DNA of 32,683 bases. Source: CAZLAJ01 sp964644605 (GTDB taxonomy: Bacteria > Patescibacteriota > Microgenomatia > UBA1406 > GWC2-37-13). A program made the translations under genes and the position numbers. Below, piece by piece: positions 1 through 8,853 of this stretch (within the stretch, counting starts at the first letter, position 1; each line of letters begins with the position of its first letter). The notes under the pieces were generated by a model. It was given only the letters and a program-made list of their open reading frames with translations, ran no database searches and had not been told where the DNA came from. The DNA lies in contig CAZXWS010000007.1 in NCBI GenBank assembly GCA_964644605.1, positions 1-32,683 of the forward strand, read 5' to 3'.

Positions 1-435
1 GCTGCTCTGGCAACTGTAAAAAGAACAAACAGCATGCGTGGACTGAGCAAAGTTGGATTTAAAGCTGAAAGTTTTCACGCACATCAATTTGCCGCTGCTC
101 TTACCTGCACCTGTCCAAATTCTTCAGAGATATATACCGATGAAATCTGTGGATATCGACGCACACATGAAAATGGAGAAACACATCACTTTATAGGAAT
201 CGACGAGATTGGATTTGCTGTCGACAACAACTATGTTTTGCCCAATGGCAACGGTATTAAAAAAATACCTTGTACATTAATGATTCATGAATCCGATACC
301 CTCTGTGAAATTGAAGATATTCTCATGCAGCATTATCTCAGTGAAAACGAATTTCTCTACGATGTTGGGATAACCCCTGATATGATGAAACAATTGGCAG
401 ATTATTACAGTGAACGATTCGGTATTCAATATTAA
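1..435 (+). CDS. Unknown protein, C-terminal part (5' end outside window)
   Basis: The frame is open from the first base and runs without a stop into the ATG at 34, so this is probably the 3' part of a longer gene. I do not recognise the family. The visible 144 residues contain a Cys pair (CTC), a His-rich patch (HENGETHHF) and an acidic C-terminal half. No membrane segment is visible. The M20 peptidase starts 14 bp downstream on the same strand, so the two may be cotranscribed. The ATG at 34 could be the true start, but no ribosome binding site or promoter is visible there and the in-frame sequence before it reads like protein. Confidence 0.55.
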   Translation, partial: AALATVKRTNSMRGLSKVGFKAESFHAHQFAAALTCTCPNSSEIYTDEICGYRRTHENGETHHFIGIDEIGFAVDNNYVLPNGNGIKKIPCTLMIHESDTLCEIEDILMQHYLSENEFLYDVGITPDMMKQLADYYSERFGIQY

Positions 436-449
436 TAATTAATTACACT

Positions 450-1514
450 ATGAATAATATAGTCACACTCTTTCAAAAACTCGTACAGATAGATTCACCT
501 TCAGGAGAGGAAGATAGAATTGCAAAATATCTTTTCGAGTATTTAAAAAAATATACGTATACTGTGAAGAAAGATAAATCTTCTAATATCTATGCGTACA
601 TACCTGGAACGGGCGAACCATTATTTTTTGCTGCGCACATGGATACAGTGGAGCCGGGTAAAAGAATTAAACCTGTTATGCACGATACATACATTACCTC
701 TGATGGTTCAACTATTTTAGGCGCGGATAATAAAGCTTCGATCGCATGTATATTAAGTGCACTCGAAAAATTAAAATCAAATCATATTATTCACCGTCCA
801 ATTGAACTCGTTTTTACAGTATGTGAAGAAACTGATAATTCCGGCGCACTCAACTTCGACTACTCTCAAATTCAATCAAAATTTGGATATTGTTTTGACA
901 GCGTAAGCCCCGTCGGATCTATCATTATTGCATCACCATTTTATGAACGCTTTGATATAAAAATAATTGGTAAAGAAGCACATGCTTCCAAACCACAAGA
1001 AGCGCTCAATGCCCTGCTCGGCTTAAACAAATTACTAAACAGTGTTACTCTTGGTAAAATCGATACAGAAACCACGATAAACATCGGCACTGTCAATGGT
1101 GGATTTGTTCGGAATACAATCCCAGGTGAAATATACTTGAAAGGTGAAATTAGATGTTTGACTGAAAAAAAATTACTAAACCATAAATCAAAATTCACAC
1201 GAATTCTTACTGCAATTTCTAAAAAATCAGGTATTAAGTTCGAGTATGATTTTGTACGCGAAAATCCTGGCTATAAATTTACTTCAGCCCAAAAACACAT
1301 AATAGATACTATTACCGATAAAATGAAAACAGTGCGCATAAAACCTGAGCCGTTGGTTGCATGGGGTGTTTCCGATGCAAATATTTTCAACAACAACGGA
1401 CTGGTCTGTTTTAATCTCGGTGATGGCGTAGAGTATGCTCACTCGCGCAAAGAACGAATAAAAATATCTGATATGGAAAAATTAGTAAATTTGATGGTAC
1501 AATTAGCAACATAA
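450..1514 (+). CDS. M20 family metallopeptidase (PepT/PepD-like)
   Basis: This is a 354-residue zinc-dependent exopeptidase of the M20 family, probably a cytoplasmic enzyme releasing amino acids from small peptides. The family metal and catalytic residues are visible: H63 and D65 in the AHMD motif, D93 in GADNKAS as the bridging ligand, E126-E127 in CEET as general base and ligand, D150, and a late His in the sequence AHSRKE. The middle part (about residues 160-260, containing KEAHAS) is the usual lid/dimerisation domain. There is no signal peptide. It lies 14 bp after the preceding frame and 4 bp before lysS, so it probably belongs to a lysS operon. The exact substrate (di- or tripeptide) cannot be read from the sequence. 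Confidence 0.87.
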   Translation: MNNIVTLFQKLVQIDSPSGEEDRIAKYLFEYLKKYTYTVKKDKSSNIYAYIPGTGEPLFFAAHMDTVEPGKRIKPVMHDTYITSDGSTILGADNKASIACILSALEKLKSNHIIHRPIELVFTVCEETDNSGALNFDYSQIQSKFGYCFDSVSPVGSIIIASPFYERFDIKIIGKEAHASKPQEALNALLGLNKLLNSVTLGKIDTETTINIGTVNGGFVRNTIPGEIYLKGEIRCLTEKKLLNHKSKFTRILTAISKKSGIKFEYDFVRENPGYKFTSAQKHIIDTITDKMKTVRIKPEPLVAWGVSDANIFNNNGLVCFNLGDGVEYAHSRKERIKISDMEKLVNLMVQLAT

Positions 1515-1518
1515 ACAC

Positions 1519-3591
1519 ATGAAATCCATCGATCAAATGCGCGAAGAGCGAATCAAAAAACTACATCATTTGCAAGAACTCGGGTATGAATCATATCCTC
1601 AGTTTAGCGGGAGCAGAGTTACCATTGACCAAGCTCGAGAACAAATGGATAAAGAAGTAGAAGTTACGGGAAGAGTAATCTCGGTACGCGGACATGGCAA
1701 ACTTGTTTTTGCTGACCTTCATGACGAAACAGGAAAAATCCAGCTTATGTTGAAATCTGATATACTGGAAGATAAATCTTTTCAGCTCGTTGAGTTACTT
1801 AATACAGGGGATTTTGTGTATGCAAAAGGAATCGTAACGACCACAGTAAAAGGTGAAATCTCTGTACAGACTAACACGTTTAATTTTCTCACTAAAGCCG
1901 TCCATCCTTTACCTGAGAAATGGCATGGGCTTAAAGACATTGAAGAACGATACCGCCAGCGTTATGTAGATCTTATTGTCAATCCGGATGTAAAAACCAT
2001 ATTCCTTACGCGAACTAAAATTATTAAGCTACTTCGTCGCTATATGGATGATAATGGATTCGTAGAAGTTGAGACTCCAGTGCTCCAACCACTATATGGC
2101 GGTGCTTCAGCAAATCCATTTATTACCCATCACAAGGCTCTCGACGCAGATTTATATTTACGCATTTCGGATGAATTATATTTAAAACGTCTTATTGTAG
2201 GCGGCTTCGAAAAAGTGTACGAAATGAGTAAAGATTTTCGAAACGAAGGTATGAGTCGCGCTCATAATCCAGAATTTACAATGTTGGAATTTTATTGGGC
2301 CTATGTCGATTATGAAACTGTCATGAAGTTTTCAGAAGAAATGCTTAGTAGTATCGCCAAAGAAATTAATGGGTCTTACTCAGTCGAGTTTGGTGGAAAA
2401 ACATACGACCTTACTCCACCTTGGAAAAGAATATCATATGCAGATTTATTTAAAGAATATCTCGATATGGATATAGACTCTTTTAAAAATGCTGAGGAAC
2501 TATTAGCATATGTAAAAGAAAAAAATCTGCTCGCAGATAATCAAGCTTTTGGAGTACGCGACATACTTGATATCGTTTACAAAAAACATATTCGACCAAA
2601 ACTTGCCGGTCCAATTTTTATCACTGATTACCCCTTTGAGATGAAGCCACTTGCAAAACGAAAAATTGATGATCAAACAAAAGCAGCTAGTTTCCAACTT
2701 CTTATAGCAGGTGAAGAATTTATTAATGCATATCACGAACTCAATGACCCCTTTGATCAGCGAAAACGTTGGGAAATTGAGATGGACTTAGGTGAAAAAG
2801 GTGCCGAGGATTATCAAGTGATTGATGAAGATTATATTCGTGCCTTAGAGTACGGAATGCCCCCCACCACTGGTTGGGGTTTAGGTGTGGATCGCTTCGT
2901 TGCATTTCTTACTGATCAACATACATTAAAAGATGTTATTCTCTTCCCCACCATGCGTCCTGAAACGCACTCCATCTCTCCCCCATTACAGACCAATATT
3001 ACGAAAGTAACAAACGAAGAGTTAAAGCTAACACGAGAACGAGTACTCGAAATAGTAACTAATAATATCCAAAACAAAAATCTAGTAAAACACTGTTTAT
3101 GTGTCGAAGCTGCTATGCGCGGACTTGCGAAACACTTCGGACAAAATCCAGATTTATGGGGAATCATTGGGTTGTTACATGATGCAGATTGGGAAATAAC
3201 AGAACAAAACCCTGATCAGCATACAAGAAAAACAGTAGAATGGATACAAAATGAAGGTGAAACAAATGAAACGCTTATACGAACCATACTTGCACACAAT
3301 CATGCTCACAATGCAGAACCTCCTCCAAATAATACTCTTGAATGGGCACTGTATACATGTGATGAATTAACCGGACTTATTGTCGCCACCACCCTAGTCA
3401 GACCCGACAAAAAACTGAGCTCAGTAGATGTACAGGCTGTTATGAAAAAATTTAAAACAAAATCATTTGCCGCACCAGTAGATCGAGAGCAGATTCAGCT
3501 ATGTGAAGAAAAACTCGGTATAAAACTAGAAGATTTTATAGGTATAGTACTCACATCCATGCAAACAATCGCAAGCGATTTAGGACTGTAA
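1519..3591 (+). CDS. lysS: Lysyl-tRNA synthetase fused to a C-terminal HD domain
   Basis: The first ~490 of 690 residues are a class II lysyl-tRNA synthetase, which charges tRNA-Lys with lysine. An N-terminal OB fold (about 45-125) binds the anticodon. It is followed by motif 1 around FVEVETPVLQP, motif 2 at FRNEG (about 240) and motif 3 at GWGLGVDR (about 451-458). LysRS normally ends soon after motif 3. Here the frame continues for ~200 residues that look like an HD-superfamily phosphohydrolase: H525, the HD pair H554-D555, H593 and H597, and D615. There is no stop or frameshift between the parts. The start lies 4 bp after the M20 gene and matches the usual LysRS N-terminus. The role of the HD part is unknown; a nucleotide or signalling-nucleotide hydrolase is only a guess. 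Confidence 0.93.
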   Translation: MKSIDQMREERIKKLHHLQELGYESYPQFSGSRVTIDQAREQMDKEVEVTGRVISVRGHGKLVFADLHDETGKIQLMLKSDILEDKSFQLVELLNTGDFVYAKGIVTTTVKGEISVQTNTFNFLTKAVHPLPEKWHGLKDIEERYRQRYVDLIVNPDVKTIFLTRTKIIKLLRRYMDDNGFVEVETPVLQPLYGGASANPFITHHKALDADLYLRISDELYLKRLIVGGFEKVYEMSKDFRNEGMSRAHNPEFTMLEFYWAYVDYETVMKFSEEMLSSIAKEINGSYSVEFGGKTYDLTPPWKRISYADLFKEYLDMDIDSFKNAEELLAYVKEKNLLADNQAFGVRDILDIVYKKHIRPKLAGPIFITDYPFEMKPLAKRKIDDQTKAASFQLLIAGEEFINAYHELNDPFDQRKRWEIEMDLGEKGAEDYQVIDEDYIRALEYGMPPTTGWGLGVDRFVAFLTDQHTLKDVILFPTMRPETHSISPPLQTNITKVTNEELKLTRERVLEIVTNNIQNKNLVKHCLCVEAAMRGLAKHFGQNPDLWGIIGLLHDADWEITEQNPDQHTRKTVEWIQNEGETNETLIRTILAHNHAHNAEPPPNNTLEWALYTCDELTGLIVATTLVRPDKKLSSVDVQAVMKKFKTKSFAAPVDREQIQLCEEKLGIKLEDFIGIVLTSMQTIASDLGL

Positions 3592-3618
3592 GAATTTACT
3601 TTGACCCACTTCGTCCTA

Positions 3619-3647
3619 TTTACCTTCTATCTCAAAACATCTACAAT
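3619..3647 (+). promoter_or_regulatory. Putative promoter of the DUF5674 gene
   Basis: TTTACC (3619-3624), a 17-bp spacer and TACAAT (3642-3647) lie in the 70-bp gap after lysS. The -10 ends 14 nt before the ATG at 3662, so the predicted leader is only ~8 nt and contains no Shine-Dalgarno sequence. Confidence 0.5.
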
Positions 3648-3661
3648 TAATATATAGATTT

Positions 3662-4009
3662 ATGATTGTTGTTTTGGAAAAAGATACAGCCGCGACAGAC
3701 GAGGATATACAAAAAGCATCTGAAGAATATAAAACCTATGTTAAAGTGACTATTGATGTGCAACAAGGTTTAGTTGCAATTGGTGGTGAATACCACTACG
3801 ATGCTGAGCAAGAATTATTAAAATTAGGCAGTAATCAGGAAGATGTATGGGGAGGAGGTATCGATTTAATTACAAAAAAAATTGATACAAATGCTATCAT
3901 AAATATCCGTCCCCAGAGAAATTACAGTACTGAGATCTGCGACGAATATGTGCGCCAAAAATTTTTTACTCTTATTAAAAAACACCTAAAAAACTATGCT
4001 CAGCAATAA
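3662..4009 (+). CDS. DUF5674 family protein
   Basis: This 115-residue soluble protein matches my memory of DUF5674, a small uncharacterised family common in candidate phyla. Typical features are the N-terminal MIVVLEKD strand, the central run VAIGGEYHYDAEQELL, the glycine turn QEDVWGGGIDL and the following INIRPQ segment. No catalytic motif or membrane segment is evident. It has its own predicted promoter, and its last 14 bases overlap the start of the next gene, so the two are likely translationally coupled. The molecular function is unknown. Confidence 0.75.
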   Translation: MIVVLEKDTAATDEDIQKASEEYKTYVKVTIDVQQGLVAIGGEYHYDAEQELLKLGSNQEDVWGGGIDLITKKIDTNAIINIRPQRNYSTEICDEYVRQKFFTLIKKHLKNYAQQ

Positions 4010-4394
4010 TTATTATCTTCACTTTGCCACAGACCTACGACGCGCTGTATTCTGCTTAACAAATGATAATATTGATGGCACGATTACATTTCTCGCCCAT
4101 GCCAAAGATCTGTACCATAAAGAGCTTCACGATGAAACCATTAACAAACTTCTTTCCAGTTCATTTGAGAATACATGGTTATCACTAATTAGCCAACCTA
4201 TTCCAACAGACGCTGTGAAAAAAAACCAATTTGCCGAAGAACTTCTTACACTATCATCCCTTGTCTTTTACCGCGTCACAGCTCAACTGCAAAAAATGGA
4301 TGGTCCACTCAGTTCATACGAATCAAATTTAGAAGCACCTGTAATTCCTACACCTGAAGTAATGGCCCAACTTCCACAAAAAGTAAAGATATAA
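3996..4394 (+). CDS. Small helical protein of unknown function
   Basis: This 132-residue protein belongs to no family I recognise. It looks largely alpha-helical: residues ~5-60 and ~75-105 are amphipathic with regular hydrophobic spacing, followed by a Pro-rich, probably flexible tail (about 106-132). It has no signal peptide or membrane segment. The ATG overlaps the end of the DUF5674 gene by 14 bp in another frame, the normal arrangement for a coupled operon partner, which supports it being real. A role shared with the DUF5674 protein is inferred only from this overlap. Confidence 0.65.
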   Translation: MLSNNYYLHFATDLRRAVFCLTNDNIDGTITFLAHAKDLYHKELHDETINKLLSSSFENTWLSLISQPIPTDAVKKNQFAEELLTLSSLVFYRVTAQLQKMDGPLSSYESNLEAPVIPTPEVMAQLPQKVKI

Positions 4395-4402
4395 AACATA
4401 GT

Positions 4403-4429
4403 TGACTTCTGCACTCTTGATGTATAATT
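4403..4429 (+). promoter_or_regulatory. Putative serS promoter
   Basis: TTGACT (4403-4408) and a perfect TATAAT (4424-4429) lie in the 60-bp gap before serS. The spacer is only 15 bp, which is short. The predicted start site near 4436 gives a leader of about 19 nt. No Shine-Dalgarno sequence is visible. Confidence 0.55.
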
Positions 4430-4454
4430 CTTATAACTATTCATTAGTTCTCTT

Positions 4455-5705
4455 ATGCTATCACTAGATTTTATTCGTGAAAATAAACAAAAAGTTATCG
4501 ATGCTGCTAAGAATAAAAACAGAGCAATAGAAATCGAACGTATTCTAAAACTTGATGATGAACGCCGGAAATTTCTTCAACAATCTCAAAAGTTACGCGA
4601 GGAACGAAATAAAATAGCAGAACTCAAAGACCCTGAAAGAGCAAAAACTCGAGGAAAACAAATAAAAGAGGAACTTAAGCATATTGAAGAACAGTTGCTA
4701 GCTACGCAAACTGAGCTTGACCGCCTTGTGTCGTTTGTACCAAACGTTCCGCTTGATGAAGTGCCAGTTGGAAAAGATGAATCTGGGAATGTAGAAATAA
4801 AACGTGAAGGCAATGTGCCTATATTTGACTTTACACCTAAATCCCACCTTGAGTTAGGTGAGGCTTTAGGTATTTTTGACTTAGAACGTGGATCAAAAGT
4901 ATCTGGTTTTCGAGGATACTTTCTTAAAAACGAAGGTGCCATGCTGCAGATGGCGATACTTTTTTATGTTTTTCAAAAACTAGTTAAAAAGGGATATACC
5001 CCATTTATAGCACCCGCTATCGTAAAAGGCTTTACTCTTTTCGGTTCAGGACAATTCCCTTGGGGTGAACAAGAAGTTTACAAACTAAATGATGAGGATG
5101 CATATCTTGCCGGAACTGCTGAAGTCCCTGTAACGGCGTATCATTCTGGTGAAATTCTTAATGAAAAAGATTTACCTAAAAAGTATGTTGCCTTTTCCCC
5201 ATGCTTTAGAAGGGAAGCCGGAGCCTACGGAAAGGATACAAAAGGTTTATATCGCGTCCATGAGTTTTGGAAAATTGAGCAGGTTATGATTGCTGCAAAC
5301 GATGTTGAAGGTGCCAAAAACCTACATGAAGAACTGCAACAAAACACTGAGGAAATTATAACGGATCTGGGACTTTCATATCGTGTACTTCTCATGTGTA
5401 GTGGAGATATGGGAGAACCGCAAATAAAAAAATACGATACAGAAATATGGATGCCGTATCGCAATAATTACGGTGAAATTGCTTCAAATTCAATAATGGG
5501 TGATTTTCAGGCACGGAGACTCAATATTAAATATCGAAAAAAGGACGCGACAACCGCTTATTGCTATACACTCAATGACACTGCAATTCCGTCGCCACGA
5601 GTGCTCATTGCGATTCTTGAAAATTATCAACAAAAAGATGGATCAGTAAATATACCTGAGGTGTTAAAACCATTATTAGGTTTTAATAAAATTTTTCCAA
5701 AATAA
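4455..5705 (+). CDS. serS: Seryl-tRNA synthetase
   Basis: This is a 416-residue class II seryl-tRNA synthetase of typical bacterial length, cytoplasmic, charging tRNA-Ser. The N-terminal ~25-105 region is the charged antiparallel coiled coil that contacts the long variable arm of tRNA-Ser. The catalytic domain includes the TAEVPVTA segment, motif 2 with the sequence FRREAGAYGKDTKG, and motif 3 near LNDTAIPSPRVLIAILE, whose arginine binds ATP. The ATG at 4455 gives the standard start MLSLDFIREN. The stop is 4 bp from the end of the convergent PBP gene, and no terminator hairpin is visible in the junction. Confidence 0.97.
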   Translation: MLSLDFIRENKQKVIDAAKNKNRAIEIERILKLDDERRKFLQQSQKLREERNKIAELKDPERAKTRGKQIKEELKHIEEQLLATQTELDRLVSFVPNVPLDEVPVGKDESGNVEIKREGNVPIFDFTPKSHLELGEALGIFDLERGSKVSGFRGYFLKNEGAMLQMAILFYVFQKLVKKGYTPFIAPAIVKGFTLFGSGQFPWGEQEVYKLNDEDAYLAGTAEVPVTAYHSGEILNEKDLPKKYVAFSPCFRREAGAYGKDTKGLYRVHEFWKIEQVMIAANDVEGAKNLHEELQQNTEEIITDLGLSYRVLLMCSGDMGEPQIKKYDTEIWMPYRNNYGEIASNSIMGDFQARRLNIKYRKKDATTAYCYTLNDTAIPSPRVLIAILENYQQKDGSVNIPEVLKPLLGFNKIFPK

Positions 5706-5709
5706 TGAG

Positions 5710-8061
5710 TCAGGGTCGTGGAGGTCGAGTAGGGCTATTTGCCATGCCATCTTTACAAGATACCGAATTTTCTGTACCTGCAATAAATACTTCCTGTTTA
5801 TTATAATAGCAATTTCTCTCAACGATATTTTCTGGTTTTTTCAGCCACATTTCTTTATGACCGTCGTGAGTCAATAAATATGTCATTACTCTATTCCAAA
5901 TTGGTGCTGCACCAGTAATCCCAGATGCAAGTGCTGGATTCATGGGTGTATTATTATTATTACCAACCCATACCACCACTTCATATTCAGGTGTATATCC
6001 ATTTGTCCAGTTATCTTTCTTATCATCTGTTGTTCCCGTTTTCACAGCAACTTTCCATCCTGGAATTTCCAAAGCAGATCCTGGACCAAATGCCGGTATG
6101 CGTGCCGCATTGTCGGATAAAATATCTGAAATAATGTAAGCCACACTCTCATCAAGAACTTTTGTACGCGTCGGCGATAAATTTATCAAATTCTCGCCTT
6201 TTGTATCCTCCAATTTATTGATGTAATTTAAATCAACGCGGTACCCGCTATTTGCAAAGACGCCAAATGCTGTCGCCATGTCAAGCATAGTTACTTCAAT
6301 ACCTCCTAGTGTCATAGATAAGCCAAGACGAGATGGATCATTCCACGATGATATTCCCATTTGTCGAGCATGTTCAGCAAAATCATTCACTCCAACTGTA
6401 CTCAGTACTTTCACCGCTGGAATATTATATGAATTAGCTAATGCGAGACGCAATGGAACTTTTCCATGAAATCTACCATCATAATTTACCGGACGATACG
6501 TTTCAGCTCCAGGAATATTAAATACTGTGGGACTATCATCTATTAGAGTTGCTGCGGTGTATCCTTTTTCTAATGCTAACGAATACATGACAGGCTTAAT
6601 GGAACTACCTGGTTGCCGTAGTGCAGTTGTTACATTAAATGCTCCGGACGAATTTGCAAAATAATCTACAGAACCAACCATGGCAAGTATTTCACCTGTA
6701 GAAGGTTTTGTGACTAAAATTGCTCCGTTAGTCACATTAAGATATGAAACTTTCTGGAGCTCTTCTTTCAATATTTTTTCTGCTTCATTTTGAATTTCTA
6801 AATCAAGTGTTGTGGTCACTTTGAATCCCCCTTCTTCAACTTGACGTATACCATACTGCTTTTCAAGTTCTGATTTAACATAAAAAACAAAATGCGGCGC
6901 GTGAATTTGTGTTTTAAGCGGAACAATCGAGAGTTTCGTTCGTAAAGCCTTTTCCTCAGTCTTTTTATCAATATATCCCTGTTCATACATGTTTTGGAGA
7001 ACTTCGTTGCGTCGAATGATAGCTAAATCAGGATTAACATATGGCGAATATAACGATGGCGCCTGAGGTAAACCTGCCAGAAGAGCTGCTTCTTCTAATT
7101 TTAAATCTTTCGCATCTTTCCCAAAATATGTTCTTGCACCTTCCTGTATACCATATGCTGATCCCCCATACGCAACCTGATTTAAATACATTTCAAGGAT
7201 CTGTTTTTTGTTATAAATTTGCTCTGTCCATAATGCCAATATAATTTCTTTGATTTTTCGCTGTATAGTCCTTTCCGGTGATAAAAGAGCAGATTTTACC
7301 AACTGTTGAGTAATGGTAGAACCTCCTTGCAAATTTTTATTAACTAAAATTTCTTTTGAAGCTCTTAAAATGCCAGAAACAAAAGAAATACCTTTATGCC
7401 GATAAAAATCTTTATCTTCTATAGCAATAGTCGCCTGCGGAACATAACTTGGTATTTTATCAAGATCAACAGGAGTACGATTCTGCTCTCTATACACTTC
7501 ATATAATAACTTACCCTTGCGATCATAGATATGTGTTGATAATGGGTAGTTCACTTTGCCGATGGTATAGGGAGAAGGCAAGTTTTTCGTAAAAATATAC
7601 GATTGATATACAAATAAAGCAATGAGTGTTAAAAAAGAACCAAGAAATATATAACTGATTTTGTTAGTAACAAAAGTAAATGAAGGGAGCTTGAAATGTA
7701 ATCGATGTAATAATGAAGTGGCTGAAGTAATATGTGGAAAAGAAAAATGCAGCTTTTTGATTTTTTTTCTCTGTATAAGAAAATATTCTTTTGATCTCGC
7801 AAGTAAACTTTTACGTGGTCTTCCTCTGCCTCTTTTCTTACTAACAAATCCTTTTAAATTGATCTTATTAAGACCTTCCCGTAAAAATTTGAGAATAGAA
7901 AAAAGCAGTGAGCCAAGTTTGACAAAAGGCCACGATACTATAGTTTTTGTAAAATACCCAATATATACAAAAAAATTGATACTCAAATAGAGTACCTTAA
8001 AAAAGGAAAGCTGTGCAGATGCTCCTTTCTTAGTTTTTTTCCTTACACGGGCGCCTGTCAT
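5710..8061 (-). CDS. Class A penicillin-binding protein (PBP1A-type)
   Basis: This 783-residue bifunctional enzyme polymerises lipid II and cross-links peptidoglycan at the outer face of the membrane. The membrane anchor is about residues 135-157. The GT51 glycosyltransferase follows, with the catalytic E215 in EDKDFYRHKG and the GGSTITQQL motif. The transpeptidase carries S486-x-x-K489, S544-Y-N546 and K674-T-G676, so both activities look intact. The unusual part is the ~130-residue N-terminus. It holds a hydrophobic stretch (about 20-60), then a strongly basic segment with GRGRPRK at 78-84, which resembles an AT-hook. The tail SPTRPPRP is Pro/Arg-rich. The gene has a strong promoter of its own just upstream and follows the sortase gene. 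Confidence 0.95.
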   Translation of the reverse strand: MTGARVRKKTKKGASAQLSFFKVLYLSINFFVYIGYFTKTIVSWPFVKLGSLLFSILKFLREGLNKINLKGFVSKKRGRGRPRKSLLARSKEYFLIQRKKIKKLHFSFPHITSATSLLHRLHFKLPSFTFVTNKISYIFLGSFLTLIALFVYQSYIFTKNLPSPYTIGKVNYPLSTHIYDRKGKLLYEVYREQNRTPVDLDKIPSYVPQATIAIEDKDFYRHKGISFVSGILRASKEILVNKNLQGGSTITQQLVKSALLSPERTIQRKIKEIILALWTEQIYNKKQILEMYLNQVAYGGSAYGIQEGARTYFGKDAKDLKLEEAALLAGLPQAPSLYSPYVNPDLAIIRRNEVLQNMYEQGYIDKKTEEKALRTKLSIVPLKTQIHAPHFVFYVKSELEKQYGIRQVEEGGFKVTTTLDLEIQNEAEKILKEELQKVSYLNVTNGAILVTKPSTGEILAMVGSVDYFANSSGAFNVTTALRQPGSSIKPVMYSLALEKGYTAATLIDDSPTVFNIPGAETYRPVNYDGRFHGKVPLRLALANSYNIPAVKVLSTVGVNDFAEHARQMGISSWNDPSRLGLSMTLGGIEVTMLDMATAFGVFANSGYRVDLNYINKLEDTKGENLINLSPTRTKVLDESVAYIISDILSDNAARIPAFGPGSALEIPGWKVAVKTGTTDDKKDNWTNGYTPEYEVVVWVGNNNNTPMNPALASGITGAAPIWNRVMTYLLTHDGHKEMWLKKPENIVERNCYYNKQEVFIAGTENSVSCKDGMANSPTRPPRP

Positions 8062-8067
8062 GGCGTA

Positions 8068-8096
8068 ATTTTAGCACATGTTATAGGATACTACAA
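8068..8096 (-). promoter_or_regulatory. Predicted leaderless promoter of the PBP gene
   Basis: On the minus strand, TTGTAG (8096-8091), a 17-bp spacer and TAAAAT (8073-8068) form a good sigma-70-type promoter. The -10 is preceded by TGC, an extended -10. It ends 6 nt before the ATG at 8061, so transcription should begin at or next to the start codon. The -35 abuts the sortase stop codon. Confidence 0.65.
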
Positions 8097-8849
8097 TCAC
8101 ATTTGATCTACTGGCAAGTTAGTTAATTTTGCCCGGACTACTAACCTATTCCAGTAGGTTCCGGGTGGGACACACGTAATCAAGGTAAGATATGCTCCAT
8201 CTTTTCTCTGCTCAAGTACTGATATCTGTTCTGGCTTAACCACAAACATGTCATACACTTCATACGTATACGTAGTATCACCCACCGTAGCTAAAATTTT
8301 ATCACCTTTTTCTAATGAAGGAAGATATGTCAAAATAGTTTTATAGTCTTTGGGATTATAGAGCTGTGGTAATGTCGAATGACCAAAGATTACTATATTT
8401 CCAAACTCTCCAGGTTGTGAATCGGCTAAATACTGTATCAAGTTTTTGGATAAATCCTCTCCTCCCACTTTTACATTCGCGTCTTTTATATTTATCTTTG
8501 GGATACTAACTCTATAATCAGTAATACTGACTGTACGTTTTACCGATTCCTGTGGTTTTGTCGGGAACCAAAGACTTGCGTTAGTAAAATCTCTCAGATT
8601 ATTTGAAAAGACCGTTGAGCTTCCTAGAACTGATGTCGCATTTTGTATCGAGGAAGCCATTTGATTTTTTGGAATAGGTGAAAGTATATTATTTTGAATA
8701 AATAATCGAGCATAAATTTCAAACGCTAAAATAGGATAAAACGACCAAAACAAAAGTAGCACACCAATAGTTAGCGATACATACGATACATACTCTACTG
8801 TCTTTTTTTTCGGTGAAAAATAAACCTTTTTATATGAATACAAAGCCAT
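8097..8849 (-). CDS. Sortase (class D/E-like transpeptidase)
   Basis: This is a 250-residue membrane-anchored cysteine transpeptidase that would cleave C-terminal sorting motifs and attach proteins to the envelope. One membrane segment lies at about residues 24-45 after a basic N-terminus. The catalytic set is visible: H157 in IVIFGHST, C226 in TLITC, and R235 in YWNRLVVRAKL. I chose the ATG at 8849, which leaves a 4-bp gap after the upstream stop, over a TTG at 8867 that would overlap that gene. It is the last gene of a three-gene operon and sits directly upstream of the PBP gene. Candidate substrates with PxTG-type ends are encoded at 23.6-26.2 kb. Class assignment within the sortases is tentative. 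Confidence 0.9.
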   Translation of the reverse strand: MALYSYKKVYFSPKKKTVEYVSYVSLTIGVLLLFWSFYPILAFEIYARLFIQNNILSPIPKNQMASSIQNATSVLGSSTVFSNNLRDFTNASLWFPTKPQESVKRTVSITDYRVSIPKINIKDANVKVGGEDLSKNLIQYLADSQPGEFGNIVIFGHSTLPQLYNPKDYKTILTYLPSLEKGDKILATVGDTTYTYEVYDMFVVKPEQISVLEQRKDGAYLTLITCVPPGTYWNRLVVRAKLTNLPVDQM

Positions 8850-8853
8850 ACGC

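Noticed and set aside
4586..4942. Minus-strand ORF opposite the serS coiled coil
   Set aside because: It is a mirror of a charged coiled-coil coding region. Its Ser-rich composition is typical of antisense frames.
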